This document shows positions 7,753 to 17,388 of a DNA stretch of 64,000 nt, piece by piece (the first letter of the stretch is position 1; each line of letters begins with the position of its first letter). Position numbers and translations under genes: made by a program. The DNA lies in NCBI GenBank assembly GCA_018831195.1, contig JAHJDP010000023.1, positions 62,001-126,000 of the forward strand. The letters run 5' to 3'. The notes below the pieces were generated by a model. That model saw nothing but the letters and a program-made list of their open reading frames with translations, did no database searches and had not been told where the DNA came from. This stretch comes from Candidatus Eisenbacteria bacterium (lineage in GTDB: Bacteria; Eisenbacteria; RBG-16-71-46; CAIMUX01; JAHJDP01).

Positions 7753-9441
7753 CTAATTCTCTAAATTATTCGCGAGTTTATCGCTGATCCCCTTCCAGAT
7801 CCGCTGGGACTGCGCCAAGGCCGCCGACAGGACGGCTTGTGCTTGATCGAGGATTTTTCGGCGCTCCGCGGCATTGGTCAGACCTGGAAGATTGATCAGG
7901 ACATTCTGATAGGCTCCTTCCGCCGCTGTCCGCGCCGCCGAAGCAGCGACACCGGCATCACTGAGAGAATTCACGTTGCCAGAATCGGCCACAGCATCCG
8001 CCACCTCGAGAACCTCCAGGCTCCTCTTCAGGACGGACAGGGGGACATCGATCGCCAGGCGGGTCGCCGCCTGCATCGCCTCCTCACGCGCCGCGACCTG
8101 TTCATCCGTCTTCTTGGGAAGCCGCGCCGCCGCCATGAGCTGGTTAAAAGCATCGGTGTCCCGGTCAACATCGAGCAGAAAGGCGTCTTTCAGTCCTTGG
8201 GCCCGGTCGGCGACAGCCTCCAGGGCGACCTGCGCCTGCTCGTATCCCTTCTTGCCGCGCGTCAGGCTGGCGACCATGCAACTCAGCCCGCCCGATAGGG
8301 CCCCTGATAGGGCGGCGACGCTGCCGCCGCCCGGCGCCGGGGCGTCGGATGAAACGGTGTCGAGAAAATCCCTCACGGTCATTTTGATAAGGCTCGGTGT
8401 CTTCTTCCGCAGTTTGTACTCGATGATCTTTTCATCGGGATCAAAAGGCGACAGATCGGCGAGACCCATCGACTTGATGGCGATATGTACAATCTCCCGC
8501 TCCGGCACACCCTCCCACAAACCCTGCTTCCTGATATAGTGCCTGCCGGCCGCGATCATCGACTCGAGGGGAATCAAACCGACAATCTCACTCCCCGTCA
8601 CGCGCAGGCCGAGGGCCTCCGCCTGCCGGACAACCTCGTCGAAAGCGACATGCGGCTGGGTGATACTTGTATTAATCAGGTTGATGGAAACCTGCGCCTG
8701 GCCGTACTCATCGATATACCAGCCCACCGCCCGGGCCGCCTTCAGCGTACCCGGCTGCCGCACCACCTCGCCATTCTCATCGCGGACAAACTTGCCATCT
8801 TCGCCCCTGAGACTCCGCCCGCCTTCGCGGATATTCAAAGCAATCTCGTGCGCCAGCTTCTTGTCGCGGGTGTTGAGATTCACATTATAGGCGACCAAAA
8901 ACTGACGGGCCCCGATGGCGGTGACGCCTGATTTTTTGTTAAATGCCGCCGGACCGTAATCGGGCTTGAACCCGGGATCCTTGTGCTTTTCCGGCAGCGC
9001 CTCGTACTCACCCTGCCGGATATCAGCCAGCGATTGCCGATCCGGGCGCGTGGCGGCGTGCTCGTAAAGATAGACGGGGATCCCAAGCTCACGGCCGACC
9101 CGCTCGCCGAGACGCTTGGCCAGTTCGACACACTCGTCCATCGTCATTCCTGAAACAGGGACAAAGGGGCAAACATCGGTCGCGCCGAAACGCGGGTGAG
9201 CCCCTGCATGCCGGGACATGTCAATGAGTTCCGCCGCTTTTTTGATCGCCTTAAAAGCCGCTTCCAGAACCCCCTCAGGGGCCCCGGCCATCGTCACGAC
9301 GGTGCGGTTGGTATCGGCGCCGGGATCGACATCGAGGAGCTCCGCCCCATCTGTTCCCGAAATTTCCGCCGTGATCGCATTGATGACGCCCTTATCCCGC
9401 CCCTCGCTGAAGTTCGGAACACATTCGACAATTTTCTGCAT
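7753..9441 (-). CDS. ftcD: Bifunctional glutamate formimidoyltransferase / formimidoyltetrahydrofolate cyclodeaminase
   Basis: 562 residues. The N-terminal half (MQKIVECVPNFSEGRD, GADTNRTVVTMAG, RHAGAHPRFGATDVCPFVP) is the formiminotransferase that moves the formimino group of formimino-glutamate to tetrahydrofolate at the end of histidine breakdown. After residue about 350 the cyclodeaminase part begins (VRDFLDTVSSDAPAPGGGSV, then helical), which releases ammonia and makes methenyl-THF. Length and fusion order match vertebrate-type FTCD, also found in many bacteria. A GGAGG-type site precedes the ATG at 9441. It lies 63 bases downstream of the Nudix gene on the same strand. A histidine ammonia-lyase family gene is 19 kb away (28139-29668, same strand), but no urocanase or imidazolonepropionase gene is in the window. 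Cytoplasmic. Confidence 0.92.
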   Translation of the reverse strand: MQKIVECVPNFSEGRDKGVINAITAEISGTDGAELLDVDPGADTNRTVVTMAGAPEGVLEAAFKAIKKAAELIDMSRHAGAHPRFGATDVCPFVPVSGMTMDECVELAKRLGERVGRELGIPVYLYEHAATRPDRQSLADIRQGEYEALPEKHKDPGFKPDYGPAAFNKKSGVTAIGARQFLVAYNVNLNTRDKKLAHEIALNIREGGRSLRGEDGKFVRDENGEVVRQPGTLKAARAVGWYIDEYGQAQVSINLINTSITQPHVAFDEVVRQAEALGLRVTGSEIVGLIPLESMIAAGRHYIRKQGLWEGVPEREIVHIAIKSMGLADLSPFDPDEKIIEYKLRKKTPSLIKMTVRDFLDTVSSDAPAPGGGSVAALSGALSGGLSCMVASLTRGKKGYEQAQVALEAVADRAQGLKDAFLLDVDRDTDAFNQLMAAARLPKKTDEQVAAREEAMQAATRLAIDVPLSVLKRSLEVLEVADAVADSGNVNSLSDAGVAASAARTAAEGAYQNVLINLPGLTNAAERRKILDQAQAVLSAALAQSQRIWKGISDKLANNLEN

Positions 9442-9504
9442 AATTCATCCTCCCCCCTCATCACATCAACTCTCTCCCCGTGCCGGGGACCGAGGGGCAT
9501 CGTA

Positions 9505-10074
9505 TCACAACTCTTCCGGCGGGATCGATCCCAACCGCTCCAAGACAACCTTATCCGTCGGAAAGGCCAGCGGCGGCGGATCGGTCACCGGGTACAGGGC
9601 CAAGCGATCGACATCATCTCCCGCCTGCGCTCGCCCGCCGGTGACGCTGCAGAGAAACCAGGTTCCCACCGTGGGTTGATCCGGATTGTGAAAATTGCTC
9701 TGGACGGCATAAACCTCCCGCGGCGCGATGATCAGACCCGTCTCCTCCTCCATTTCGCGGATGAGCGCCGATCGAATCTCCTCGTCGGCTTCAACATAAC
9801 CGCACGGTATGCACCATCCCTCCGGCGGAATCGTGCGGCGGGCCAGAAGAATGAGGGGCGTCCGGCCGGGTGGGGCAAGGCCGGCCCCGCCACCGATCAG
9901 GGGTTCATGCCAGCGAATCGCATGATCGCCGGGAACGAGAACGATCCCGGCCACACCGGCGACGGGATTTTCATAGCGGACATACCCGCATCGATGGCAC
10001 ACGGGACGCTCCCGGCCCCCTCGAAACTCCGGTTTCAAGGGGGTCGCGCAAAGTGGGCAAAAGCGGTATTTCAT
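9505..10074 (-). CDS. Nudix hydrolase with N-terminal zinc ribbon
   Basis: 189 residues from the ATG at 10074, four bases after GGAGGG; an upstream extension to 10209 is rejected. The N-terminus carries two CxxC pairs (CPLCATPLKP and CHRCGYVRYENP), a zinc ribbon as in NudC-like proteins. The complete Nudix box is present: G-x5-E-x7-REMEEETGL (GYVEADEEIRSALI then REMEEETGLI), holding the metal-binding glutamates. Members cleave nucleoside diphosphates linked to another group, such as NADH or ADP-ribose; the substrate cannot be read here. Probably co-transcribed with ftcD downstream. It diverges from the large gingipain-like gene, with 99 bases between the starts. Confidence 0.85.
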   Translation of the reverse strand: MKYRFCPLCATPLKPEFRGGRERPVCHRCGYVRYENPVAGVAGIVLVPGDHAIRWHEPLIGGGAGLAPPGRTPLILLARRTIPPEGWCIPCGYVEADEEIRSALIREMEEETGLIIAPREVYAVQSNFHNPDQPTVGTWFLCSVTGGRAQAGDDVDRLALYPVTDPPPLAFPTDKVVLERLGSIPPEEL

Positions 10075-10173
10075 CGATCCCTCCTGTGGCATCATAGTGG
10101 GCGAAGCCTCCCCGGTAAAACCCCTGGAATCCGGGGAGCGGGATTTGTGAGATCCCCTTTTGTGGAGGGTGGA

Positions 10174-13100
10174 ATGAGGCGTCGCCGTGGGATGGATCGC
10201 ATGACGCACTTCGGCTTCATTGGAATCCTGTCCGCCGGAATCCTCTTCCTTCTGACGGATGGGTGCCTCGCCGCGCCCGCGGTGGGGGCGGGCCGGACGC
10301 CCGGCCGCCTCGATCTCGTTCTTTCTCCGAGCGCAGGGCCCTCAACCGCAACCCTGCCTTCCCACACCTCCGCACCCGCCGGCGAGATCCGCTGGATTCT
10401 ATTGCCCGGCGCGGCCCGGGTGCGGGAGATTGAGCCGTCTTATGTTAAACTCCTACGAACAGGATTTCTCCGCGGCTATCATCTCGCACAGATAATGTTC
10501 AAACCAAATCATCATCCGCTCGATTCCGGCCGATTGTTTCCGCCCGGCGAACTCCACATCACCCTTTACCTTGATCCGCTCTCTCCTTCGGAAGAGGCGG
10601 CCGTCTTCAAGCCGTTGCGATCATCCGATACTGAAGGGGTGCGATCTCCGGAAGCGCGATGGATCCTCAAGACGGTTCTCAATCCCGAAGACCTGCAAAC
10701 GTTTTACGGGGGGGCGGCGATTCCGGCCGAGGCGCTCCTGGATGCCGCGGCTGATACGCTGTTTCAGACACCGTCTTATACAAAGAATCAGGTCGCATCG
10801 ACACCCTACGGCGGTTTCAATCCCACGCGCTGGCCCTCGCTGCAAGGCCCCGCGATCGCCCAGGTCATCCTGACCGACGATCAAACCATCTCCGGGAACT
10901 CCGCCGGACCGATGACCGCCGTCTTCGCCGCGTACGCTCTTTGGAAAACCGAGCAGGGCCTGCCGACCGTCGTGGAGCGCGTCAGCGCGATCCGGCGCCG
11001 CTATGATGGTTTTGATACGGCGGAAAAGATAAAGAACTACCTGTATGACGCGGTGAAATACTGGGGGGTGAGATGGGTTCTGCTGGGCGGCGATATCGAC
11101 ATCGTGCCCACGCGCCGGCTCGACGGCCAGAGCGACCGGGAACACGACCGGCCCGATCCTCCGGCCGACATCTACTATGTGCGGTATCATGAGGATTGGA
11201 ACCTCGATGATGACGCTTTCATTTGGGACGGCGCCGGCGATCTGGGGCCCTTGTCGCCGCAATTTGATCAGGCCTGGATCGGACGCCTGCCCTGCCGCAG
11301 CGCGGCCGAGGCCCAGGTCATGGTGGATAAGATCCGGGCCTATCGCCGCGACCGCGGCCTGGATCCCGGTCCCGGCTATTACACATCCGTCCTGCTGGCG
11401 ACGGGACCGGTGAATGATATGAATCCCCGCGATGACGGTTGCGGCTATCCGCATACCGAGAGGGTCCTAAAACCATTTCGCGCGGCGGGCTGGTCCGACA
11501 CACTGCGTCTTTATGCGATGCCCGACCTGCATATGGAGATGTGCGATGGGATCCCGCATCCCTGTTATACCGAACTCATCTCTTATTTGGAGCCGCTGCA
11601 TCCGACACCCTGGACCGGATCGGCGCTGCGCGACCGTCTCAATGACGGATTTCACATTGTTTGGCATCTTGAACATTCTCTCCGTTCTTTTCTTGGAAAT
11701 CCCACGGTCGCCGGCCTTCCCCCGCCCCCGCTGGGATGCAACCACTCCGACACCTGGCGGTCGCGTTGCCGGTCGCATCTGAGCGGACAATGGTCCGGCA
11801 TCCGGGATCTGTCGAAGGAGCTCGTTTATGAGCTTCAGAACGGGGCGGGCGCACCCCGTTATTCGATCGTCTTCAGCGCCGGGAGTTTCGTCAACGAGTA
11901 CGATCTCGACGCCGTGAGCGAAGCTTTTCTTAGATCGCCCGATGGCGGGGCGGTCGCCTTCATCGGCAAGACCCTCTCGCTCGGCGGGTTCGGAAGCGAT
12001 ATCGCCGAAAGGCTCTTTGATAAAGTCGCGACCGGTGATCTCCCGAACCTCGGCGCGGCCCTTTCCCTGTCGATCGTTGAGGCTTATGAGGGGGGCGCCG
12101 ACGCGGTTGAAAAATCCTTCGAATACACCCTTCTTGGAGATCCGGAAATGCCGGTTTGGCCCGGCGAACCGAAGCGGCTCGAGATCGAGATCGATCCCCC
12201 CGGCCTCTCATCTTTGGGTCCTCGCTCCATTTCCATTCAGCTCCGCGACGGCGTCGGCGGTGGTTTTGTACAAGATGCCGCCGTCTGCCTGAAACAGGGG
12301 GCCGCGTCCTACGGCATCGAGACGGCCGGGCTTGACGGCACCGCCCGCTTCCCGGGTTTCCCGGTCCTCACATCCGATCCCGTTCTCATCACCGTTACCG
12401 CTCCGGGGTATCTCACCGTGCGGGAGAGCCTTGCGGTCGAATCAACCCTGCCCTATCTCACTTATGACCATCACATCCTTTCCGACGCCCCGCCCGGCGG
12501 CGATGGAGACGGCCTTCCGGAGGCGGGCGAAAACATCCGGCTGCATGTGACCGCTCTGAATACGGGAGTCGGTCCGGCGTCCCATCCGCAGCCGATGCTC
12601 TGGGCATCGCCCCCGATCGATGTGGATCTCTCGATCGACGATATGGCGGATCGGGAATCGATCCTCATCGGCGCCGGCGGCGCCCATCCGGCGAAAAGCC
12701 GCTTCTCCCTTCCGGACGCCGGGCACGGGTATCGCAGTGAGGGAGCGCCCCCCACACCGGAAGGCTCAAACGTCCGGCTCTGGCGGGATCCCGAGGATGG
12801 TTCCTACATGCTGTCGACCCACTCACAAGAGGGGTCGCCCGAACCGCTTTTCACCGGAACGCTCTTCACCGGAGGCGGCTTCACCGCTGTCGGCACATCG
12901 ATGGAAACCTGGGAGGATCAGATTGTCTGGAGCGGCGATTCAATTCAATTCCAATTCCGCGGCGACGCAACGGATGACGCTATCATTTTCCGGGCCGATG
13001 CGTCGGATTGGTTGTCACTGCGGGGGCCGCATCGTGGCAGCTTGGCGCCGGAACGGGATGTGGATCCGGGCGACACGCTTCAGGCGACCTGGTCGTTGGC

Positions 13101-15618
13101 GCTCGCGCCATCGGCGCCCGATGAGATCACGATGCCTTTCACCCTCCGTCTCGACTATGGAGAAAATCTCCGATCTTTCTCGGATTTTTCGACGGTCTGG
13201 AGCGCCCCCGTACTCGATTTGATCACTTCAAAGCGAACATGGCGATCAGCCGACGCCGATGTGATCCTGAAATTGTTTCCGATCTTTCGGAACAGGGGCC
13301 ACGCCGCGCCGGACACCTTGCACATTACCCTTCGCAGGCTCAGTGGCCCGGGGGAAGTGGTGGACAGCACGGCGGACGCCGCGGGCATCCCTCCCGGCGG
13401 CTTTGGAACCACCTCCACCCCGCTCCTTCTCTCGGCCGCGACCATAGAAGAGGTTCTGGAGACAACCTTTACCCTGGAAGTAGAAGCCGGTCTCATGGAG
13501 GGCTCGACAATACAGCATTTCGGCCCCTGCGGCGGCGCCGCCGATTCACTCCAAGCGCCGAAAGACTTGCAGATCGAGTCCGCCGGCCGATCCCTGGTGC
13601 TTCGATGGAGTCCGGTCGAGGGCGCGGTCCGCTATCTGATCGAAGCCGTCCCTCCCGATGATAACCCCTTTCTGATCGGGTTCGCCGATTCCACCAGCCG
13701 CTACGAAGTTTCTTCAATGAACGGCATGGCGATCGAAACCTACGACGAAGGTCTTCTTGCACAATACCGATTTCAGATCCGGGCCTGTGACGGCTGCGTT
13801 TCCGGCCCCCCGGCCGTGACGGAGCCCGATCACCCCTGGTATCCCGCCGCTCCCGGCTGGCCGCGCCGGGTGCCCGGCATCCTCTCGACGGCGCCGACCG
13901 TTCTGCCGCCGCCCTATTTCGGCGATCGCGGTGTCGTCTTTGCGGCCGGCCGGAAGATTTATGCCTGGTTCTCCGACGGCGCGCCCCTGCGGTCGGGCGA
14001 GGAATATGCCGACGGTCTCTTCTTCGATCCCGGATTACCCGACGATCCCGATCGGATCTTCACGGAGGCGCTGGCCCTTTTCCCCTTCGACTACCGGGAA
14101 GATCTCCTCTCGCCGCCGGTGCCGAGCTGGGGCTTGGCCGGAAATGTCCGCCAGAACGCCCTCTATGTCCTGCGTCTCGTGCCGGAGGAGGATGGTGAAC
14201 ATTGGCGGCCCGAATTGTATTGGACCGCGCCCGTCTCCTCTATCCTCAGCGCGCCGCTGGTCTGGCGTTTCCATCGAGAGGATCTTCCACAAATCCTGCT
14301 CCCTTCCGACGGCGCCCTTCTGCATGCCTGGATGGCTGACGGCGAGCCTCTCCTTACACATTTTCCAAGCGGGTCGTACGCCGAAACACCGGACGGATCC
14401 ACTTATAATTTCCGATCCCTCGCCATCGCCTCAGCGGCCGAACCGGGCGGATTCAATATTATACAATCGACGCGGTCGGGGCATCTGATCTGCTGGCCTG
14501 TTCCCCGCGATCGCGATCGATCCACCCTTGCCGATCCCCTATGGGATATTCATCTCGAAGCCTTCGATACCGATATCGCCGATTACTCCCTTTCCTCTCC
14601 GGCGGTCGCGGATGTGGACGGCGACTTCATGGAAGAGATCGTCGTGACCAACCAGACCGGCGAACCGGGCGACCCGGGGCGGCCCGGCCGCGTCTGGGTC
14701 ATCGATCCGCTGACGGGGGAGGTCGAGGCGCGGGGCGAGAATTGGGATTGGTCGTTCCGGTCGGATAATGACAGCTACCCTCCGCCGCGGCCGGCGCTGG
14801 CCAATCTCAATCATGACGGCGGATATGAAATGGTGATTGCGGGCCGGGTTGATCGCCGGGGGCGCTATGTTTCTTCCCACCGCGTTCATATCCTCAGCGT
14901 CGGAAATTCCGAGATCACCGGATGGAGGTGCACCGATGAGTCCATTCTCCCTTCGAGAAATTCAGGGAATATCAATGCCGGCGTGGTCTGGAGCGAGCCG
15001 ATTTTGAGCGATTTCGACGGCGACGGCGTGATAGAAATCCTCGCGCCCTCGGCCGGCGGCGCGCTCTTCTCCTGGGAGCCGGGAGAGACCTGCCGCCCGG
15101 AATCGGGCTGGCCGATGATCTTTAATGATCTGGTGATGCCCCCCACCATTGAGGATCTGGACGGCGACGGCGATTTGGAGATGGTGATCGCGTGCCGGGA
15201 CGCGACGCTACAGGTTTTACAATTGCCGGGAAGCATCGCCGCCTCCGCCCGCGGCGGATGGAATCAATATGGGGCTGACATCTTTAATTCGGCCCGTGTC
15301 GGCGCGCACTATTCCATGGCCCCACCCCCTCAAGCGGCGTCATGGCCTCTCGGCGCTCTTCATCTCTCGCCGACTCCCTTCCTGCCGCCGCAGCGGATTG
15401 AACTGAATCACCCCGGCGGTTCCGTCACGCTCTCGATCTTCGATGTCGCCGGGCGGCGGGTGCGAAACCTCTATCAAGGCGGCCTCGATGCGGGGCTTCA
15501 TCATTTCAGCTGGGACGGCCGGGATGACGGCGGACGCCGCGTCGGCAGCGGCATTTACTTTTACAAGCTCACTACGGATCACACGGAAACGGTGAAGCGG
15601 ACATTGTTGCTGCGTTAA
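10174..15618 (+). CDS. Giant secreted C25 (gingipain)-like protein, probably inactive, with FlgD-like C-terminal module
   Basis: 1814 residues from the ATG at 10174 (GGAGGG at 10164-10169). The frame stays open far upstream only because it runs antisense to ftcD and the Nudix gene. After a signal segment (ILSAGILFLLTDGCLAA) comes a prodomain, then a C25-like domain (about residues 225-680): VILTDDQTISGNSAGPMTAV, VRWVLLGGDIDIVPTRRL, DQAWIGRLPCRSAAEAQVMV. The catalytic region is degenerate: the usual GHG reads EHS around His501, and the position of the nucleophilic Cys in the VACVNGDF block reads IVFSAGSF, with Phe567 where Cys is expected. Later parts hold Ig/Fn3-like domains, FG-GAP/VCBS-type segments (AVADVDGDFMEEIVV, LSDFDGDGVIEILAP, EDLDGDGDLEMVIA) and the terminal FlgD-like Ig module (IFDVAGRRVRNL, SWDGRDDGGRRVGSGIYFY). 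A surface binding or structural role is more likely than proteolysis. Confidence 0.8.
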   Translation: MRRRRGMDRMTHFGFIGILSAGILFLLTDGCLAAPAVGAGRTPGRLDLVLSPSAGPSTATLPSHTSAPAGEIRWILLPGAARVREIEPSYVKLLRTGFLRGYHLAQIMFKPNHHPLDSGRLFPPGELHITLYLDPLSPSEEAAVFKPLRSSDTEGVRSPEARWILKTVLNPEDLQTFYGGAAIPAEALLDAAADTLFQTPSYTKNQVASTPYGGFNPTRWPSLQGPAIAQVILTDDQTISGNSAGPMTAVFAAYALWKTEQGLPTVVERVSAIRRRYDGFDTAEKIKNYLYDAVKYWGVRWVLLGGDIDIVPTRRLDGQSDREHDRPDPPADIYYVRYHEDWNLDDDAFIWDGAGDLGPLSPQFDQAWIGRLPCRSAAEAQVMVDKIRAYRRDRGLDPGPGYYTSVLLATGPVNDMNPRDDGCGYPHTERVLKPFRAAGWSDTLRLYAMPDLHMEMCDGIPHPCYTELISYLEPLHPTPWTGSALRDRLNDGFHIVWHLEHSLRSFLGNPTVAGLPPPPLGCNHSDTWRSRCRSHLSGQWSGIRDLSKELVYELQNGAGAPRYSIVFSAGSFVNEYDLDAVSEAFLRSPDGGAVAFIGKTLSLGGFGSDIAERLFDKVATGDLPNLGAALSLSIVEAYEGGADAVEKSFEYTLLGDPEMPVWPGEPKRLEIEIDPPGLSSLGPRSISIQLRDGVGGGFVQDAAVCLKQGAASYGIETAGLDGTARFPGFPVLTSDPVLITVTAPGYLTVRESLAVESTLPYLTYDHHILSDAPPGGDGDGLPEAGENIRLHVTALNTGVGPASHPQPMLWASPPIDVDLSIDDMADRESILIGAGGAHPAKSRFSLPDAGHGYRSEGAPPTPEGSNVRLWRDPEDGSYMLSTHSQEGSPEPLFTGTLFTGGGFTAVGTSMETWEDQIVWSGDSIQFQFRGDATDDAIIFRADASDWLSLRGPHRGSLAPERDVDPGDTLQATWSLALAPSAPDEITMPFTLRLDYGENLRSFSDFSTVWSAPVLDLITSKRTWRSADADVILKLFPIFRNRGHAAPDTLHITLRRLSGPGEVVDSTADAAGIPPGGFGTTSTPLLLSAATIEEVLETTFTLEVEAGLMEGSTIQHFGPCGGAADSLQAPKDLQIESAGRSLVLRWSPVEGAVRYLIEAVPPDDNPFLIGFADSTSRYEVSSMNGMAIETYDEGLLAQYRFQIRACDGCVSGPPAVTEPDHPWYPAAPGWPRRVPGILSTAPTVLPPPYFGDRGVVFAAGRKIYAWFSDGAPLRSGEEYADGLFFDPGLPDDPDRIFTEALALFPFDYREDLLSPPVPSWGLAGNVRQNALYVLRLVPEEDGEHWRPELYWTAPVSSILSAPLVWRFHREDLPQILLPSDGALLHAWMADGEPLLTHFPSGSYAETPDGSTYNFRSLAIASAAEPGGFNIIQSTRSGHLICWPVPRDRDRSTLADPLWDIHLEAFDTDIADYSLSSPAVADVDGDFMEEIVVTNQTGEPGDPGRPGRVWVIDPLTGEVEARGENWDWSFRSDNDSYPPPRPALANLNHDGGYEMVIAGRVDRRGRYVSSHRVHILSVGNSEITGWRCTDESILPSRNSGNINAGVVWSEPILSDFDGDGVIEILAPSAGGALFSWEPGETCRPESGWPMIFNDLVMPPTIEDLDGDGDLEMVIACRDATLQVLQLPGSIAASARGGWNQYGADIFNSARVGAHYSMAPPPQAASWPLGALHLSPTPFLPPQRIELNHPGGSVTLSIFDVAGRRVRNLYQGGLDAGLHHFSWDGRDDGGRRVGSGIYFYKLTTDHTETVKRTLLLR

Positions 15619-15717
15619 CCCCTTCAAGAACGCCCCCGATTATGATATCGTTATAATGCCGGTGAGCGGCATCGCGGCCGGCCCCCAAAAAAACCAGCCC
15701 CACGAGGAGGCATTATC

Positions 15718-17388
15718 ATGGGCAAACCGAACGGCGTCTTCCGGCTCTTTATCTTCATCTGCTTGATTGTTCTTCCGTTGGCCGTCCAGGCTGATGAGTG
15801 GATCAACCAGCGGCTGAATCAGGACAGCACGACGGAGCTTCAGAACGAAGAGCAGATTGCGATCAATCCCGCCAATCCGAACAATATGGTCGCTGTCTGG
15901 CGGGATTTCCGGCTGGGATACCGGCGGCTCGGCTGGTCTTATACATTCGACGCCGGCGCTTCATGGACCGAGGGTGGACTTCTAGAGGAATCCCATTATC
16001 CTTGGCACAGCGATCCCGGGATCACGACCGATCTCGACGGAAATTTCTATGTGATCATCCTCTCCTACACCAGCACCTCCGAGCCCAACGGCTTCTTCGT
16101 TCAAAAATCGACCGACGGCGGCGTCACCTGGGGTCCTTCCATGACGGTGATCGATCAGTACCCCGGCGTTTTCGAAGACAAGGAGTTTATCGCCTGTGAC
16201 CGGACCGACAGCGCGCACGCGGGAAACCTCTATGTGACCTGGGCCCGCTTTTCCTCAATCACGGAGATCATGTATCGCCGCTCGACCGACTCGGGCCAGA
16301 CCTGGGGAAACTCCATCCGCGTCGGGGATATCTCCAATGTGCAATTCCCCATACCGGTGGTCGGCCGCTCCGGCGAGGTCTACATCGCGTGGACGAGTTA
16401 TTACAGCTCCGCCATTCTGCTGGATGTCTCCACCGACGGCGGGGCCACTTTCGGCGCCGACCGCACCGTGGTTAATGTCTATACGCCGTCGACGGAACTG
16501 AACGGGGGTGTCGACGCCTATTCGTCACCCCATATGGATGCCGATATCACCGACGGCCCCTACTCCGGGCGCCTCTATCTCTCCTTCATGGACCGGCGCG
16601 GCGGCTTCACCGATCGGGACATCTGGGTGATGTTCAGCGACGACATGGGATCGAATTGGAGCACACCGGTTCGCATCAACGATGACACGCCGGGCAACGG
16701 CCGGGATCAATTCCTGCCATGGCTCACGGTAGACAATCAGGGCACCGTCACTGTCGTTTTCTTAGACCGGCGGAATGATCCACAAAACCGCAAATATCAT
16801 TGTTACCTGACGCAATCGACCGACGGCGGCCTCACCTGGGCGGCGAACACCCAGGTCAGCACAGAAGCGAGCGACCCGAATTTCGCTTTCACAGGAAACC
16901 TCCCGAACGATACGGCGATCGATCTCGGACAGCCGGTGATCTCACTCTCGCGGGCGGGTCTTCTCGGCGAGTATATCGGCGTGGTCTCCCACAACGGCCG
17001 GGCGGTGCCGATCTGGACCGATATCCGCAATCTCCATCAGGACGCCTACGCCGGATTCAATTCAACCGGTGCCGGTGTCGAGTCCCTGGAACCATCCGGC
17101 GGGAGGGGCGGGCTGCGCCTCAGCCGGAATCCGGTTCATGCCGGCCAGAGGGTTTTTATACAAGCACCTCTCGGTGATATGCCGGCCGGGCGGACTCCGG
17201 CCCTCTTAGACATTCATGGATTGGACGGCAGGCATATCCGCACCCTGACAGGTGATTTTTCCGGCGCCGAAGCGGTCTATCTATGGGACGGCCGCATGGA
17301 AAACGGCGACCTGGTGAATTCCGGCCTTTACTTTCTGAATCTTGATTCCCGGAGCCGGGTGGGAGGGCGGATCGTTATCGTTAAATAA
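15718..17388 (+). CDS. Secreted BNR/sialidase-like beta-propeller protein with FlgD-like C-terminal module
   Basis: 556 residues. GAGGAGG (15704-15710) lies seven bases before the ATG. The signal peptide is IFICLIVLPLAVQADE. Asp-box repeats (SxDxGxTW type) recur: TFDAGASWTE, STDGGVTWGP, STDSGQTWGN, STDGGATFGA, SDDMGSNWST, STDGGLTWAA, which predicts a six-bladed sialidase-type propeller. The full sialidase catalytic set (arginine triad, Tyr/Glu pair) is not obvious by eye, so enzymatic activity should not be assumed. The C-terminus is a shortened FlgD-like module (LDIHGLDGRHIRTLTG, LWDGRMENGDLVNSGLYFL). A TATAAT at 15652-15657 may be a promoter -10 box, but no well-spaced -35 is visible. The stop overlaps the end of the convergent HAD gene by 8 bases. 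Confidence 0.78.
   Translation: MGKPNGVFRLFIFICLIVLPLAVQADEWINQRLNQDSTTELQNEEQIAINPANPNNMVAVWRDFRLGYRRLGWSYTFDAGASWTEGGLLEESHYPWHSDPGITTDLDGNFYVIILSYTSTSEPNGFFVQKSTDGGVTWGPSMTVIDQYPGVFEDKEFIACDRTDSAHAGNLYVTWARFSSITEIMYRRSTDSGQTWGNSIRVGDISNVQFPIPVVGRSGEVYIAWTSYYSSAILLDVSTDGGATFGADRTVVNVYTPSTELNGGVDAYSSPHMDADITDGPYSGRLYLSFMDRRGGFTDRDIWVMFSDDMGSNWSTPVRINDDTPGNGRDQFLPWLTVDNQGTVTVVFLDRRNDPQNRKYHCYLTQSTDGGLTWAANTQVSTEASDPNFAFTGNLPNDTAIDLGQPVISLSRAGLLGEYIGVVSHNGRAVPIWTDIRNLHQDAYAGFNSTGAGVESLEPSGGRGGLRLSRNPVHAGQRVFIQAPLGDMPAGRTPALLDIHGLDGRHIRTLTGDFSGAEAVYLWDGRMENGDLVNSGLYFLNLDSRSRVGGRIVIVK

Noticed and set aside
9196-10173. In-frame extension of the gingipain-like gene upstream of 10174
   Set aside because: It runs antisense through ftcD and the Nudix gene, has no export signal at its start, and a good Shine-Dalgarno plus signal segment exists at 10174.
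15704-17388. Calling the BNR protein a sialidase
   Set aside because: Asp-box repeats are shared by many non-enzymatic propellers and the catalytic residues could not be identified.
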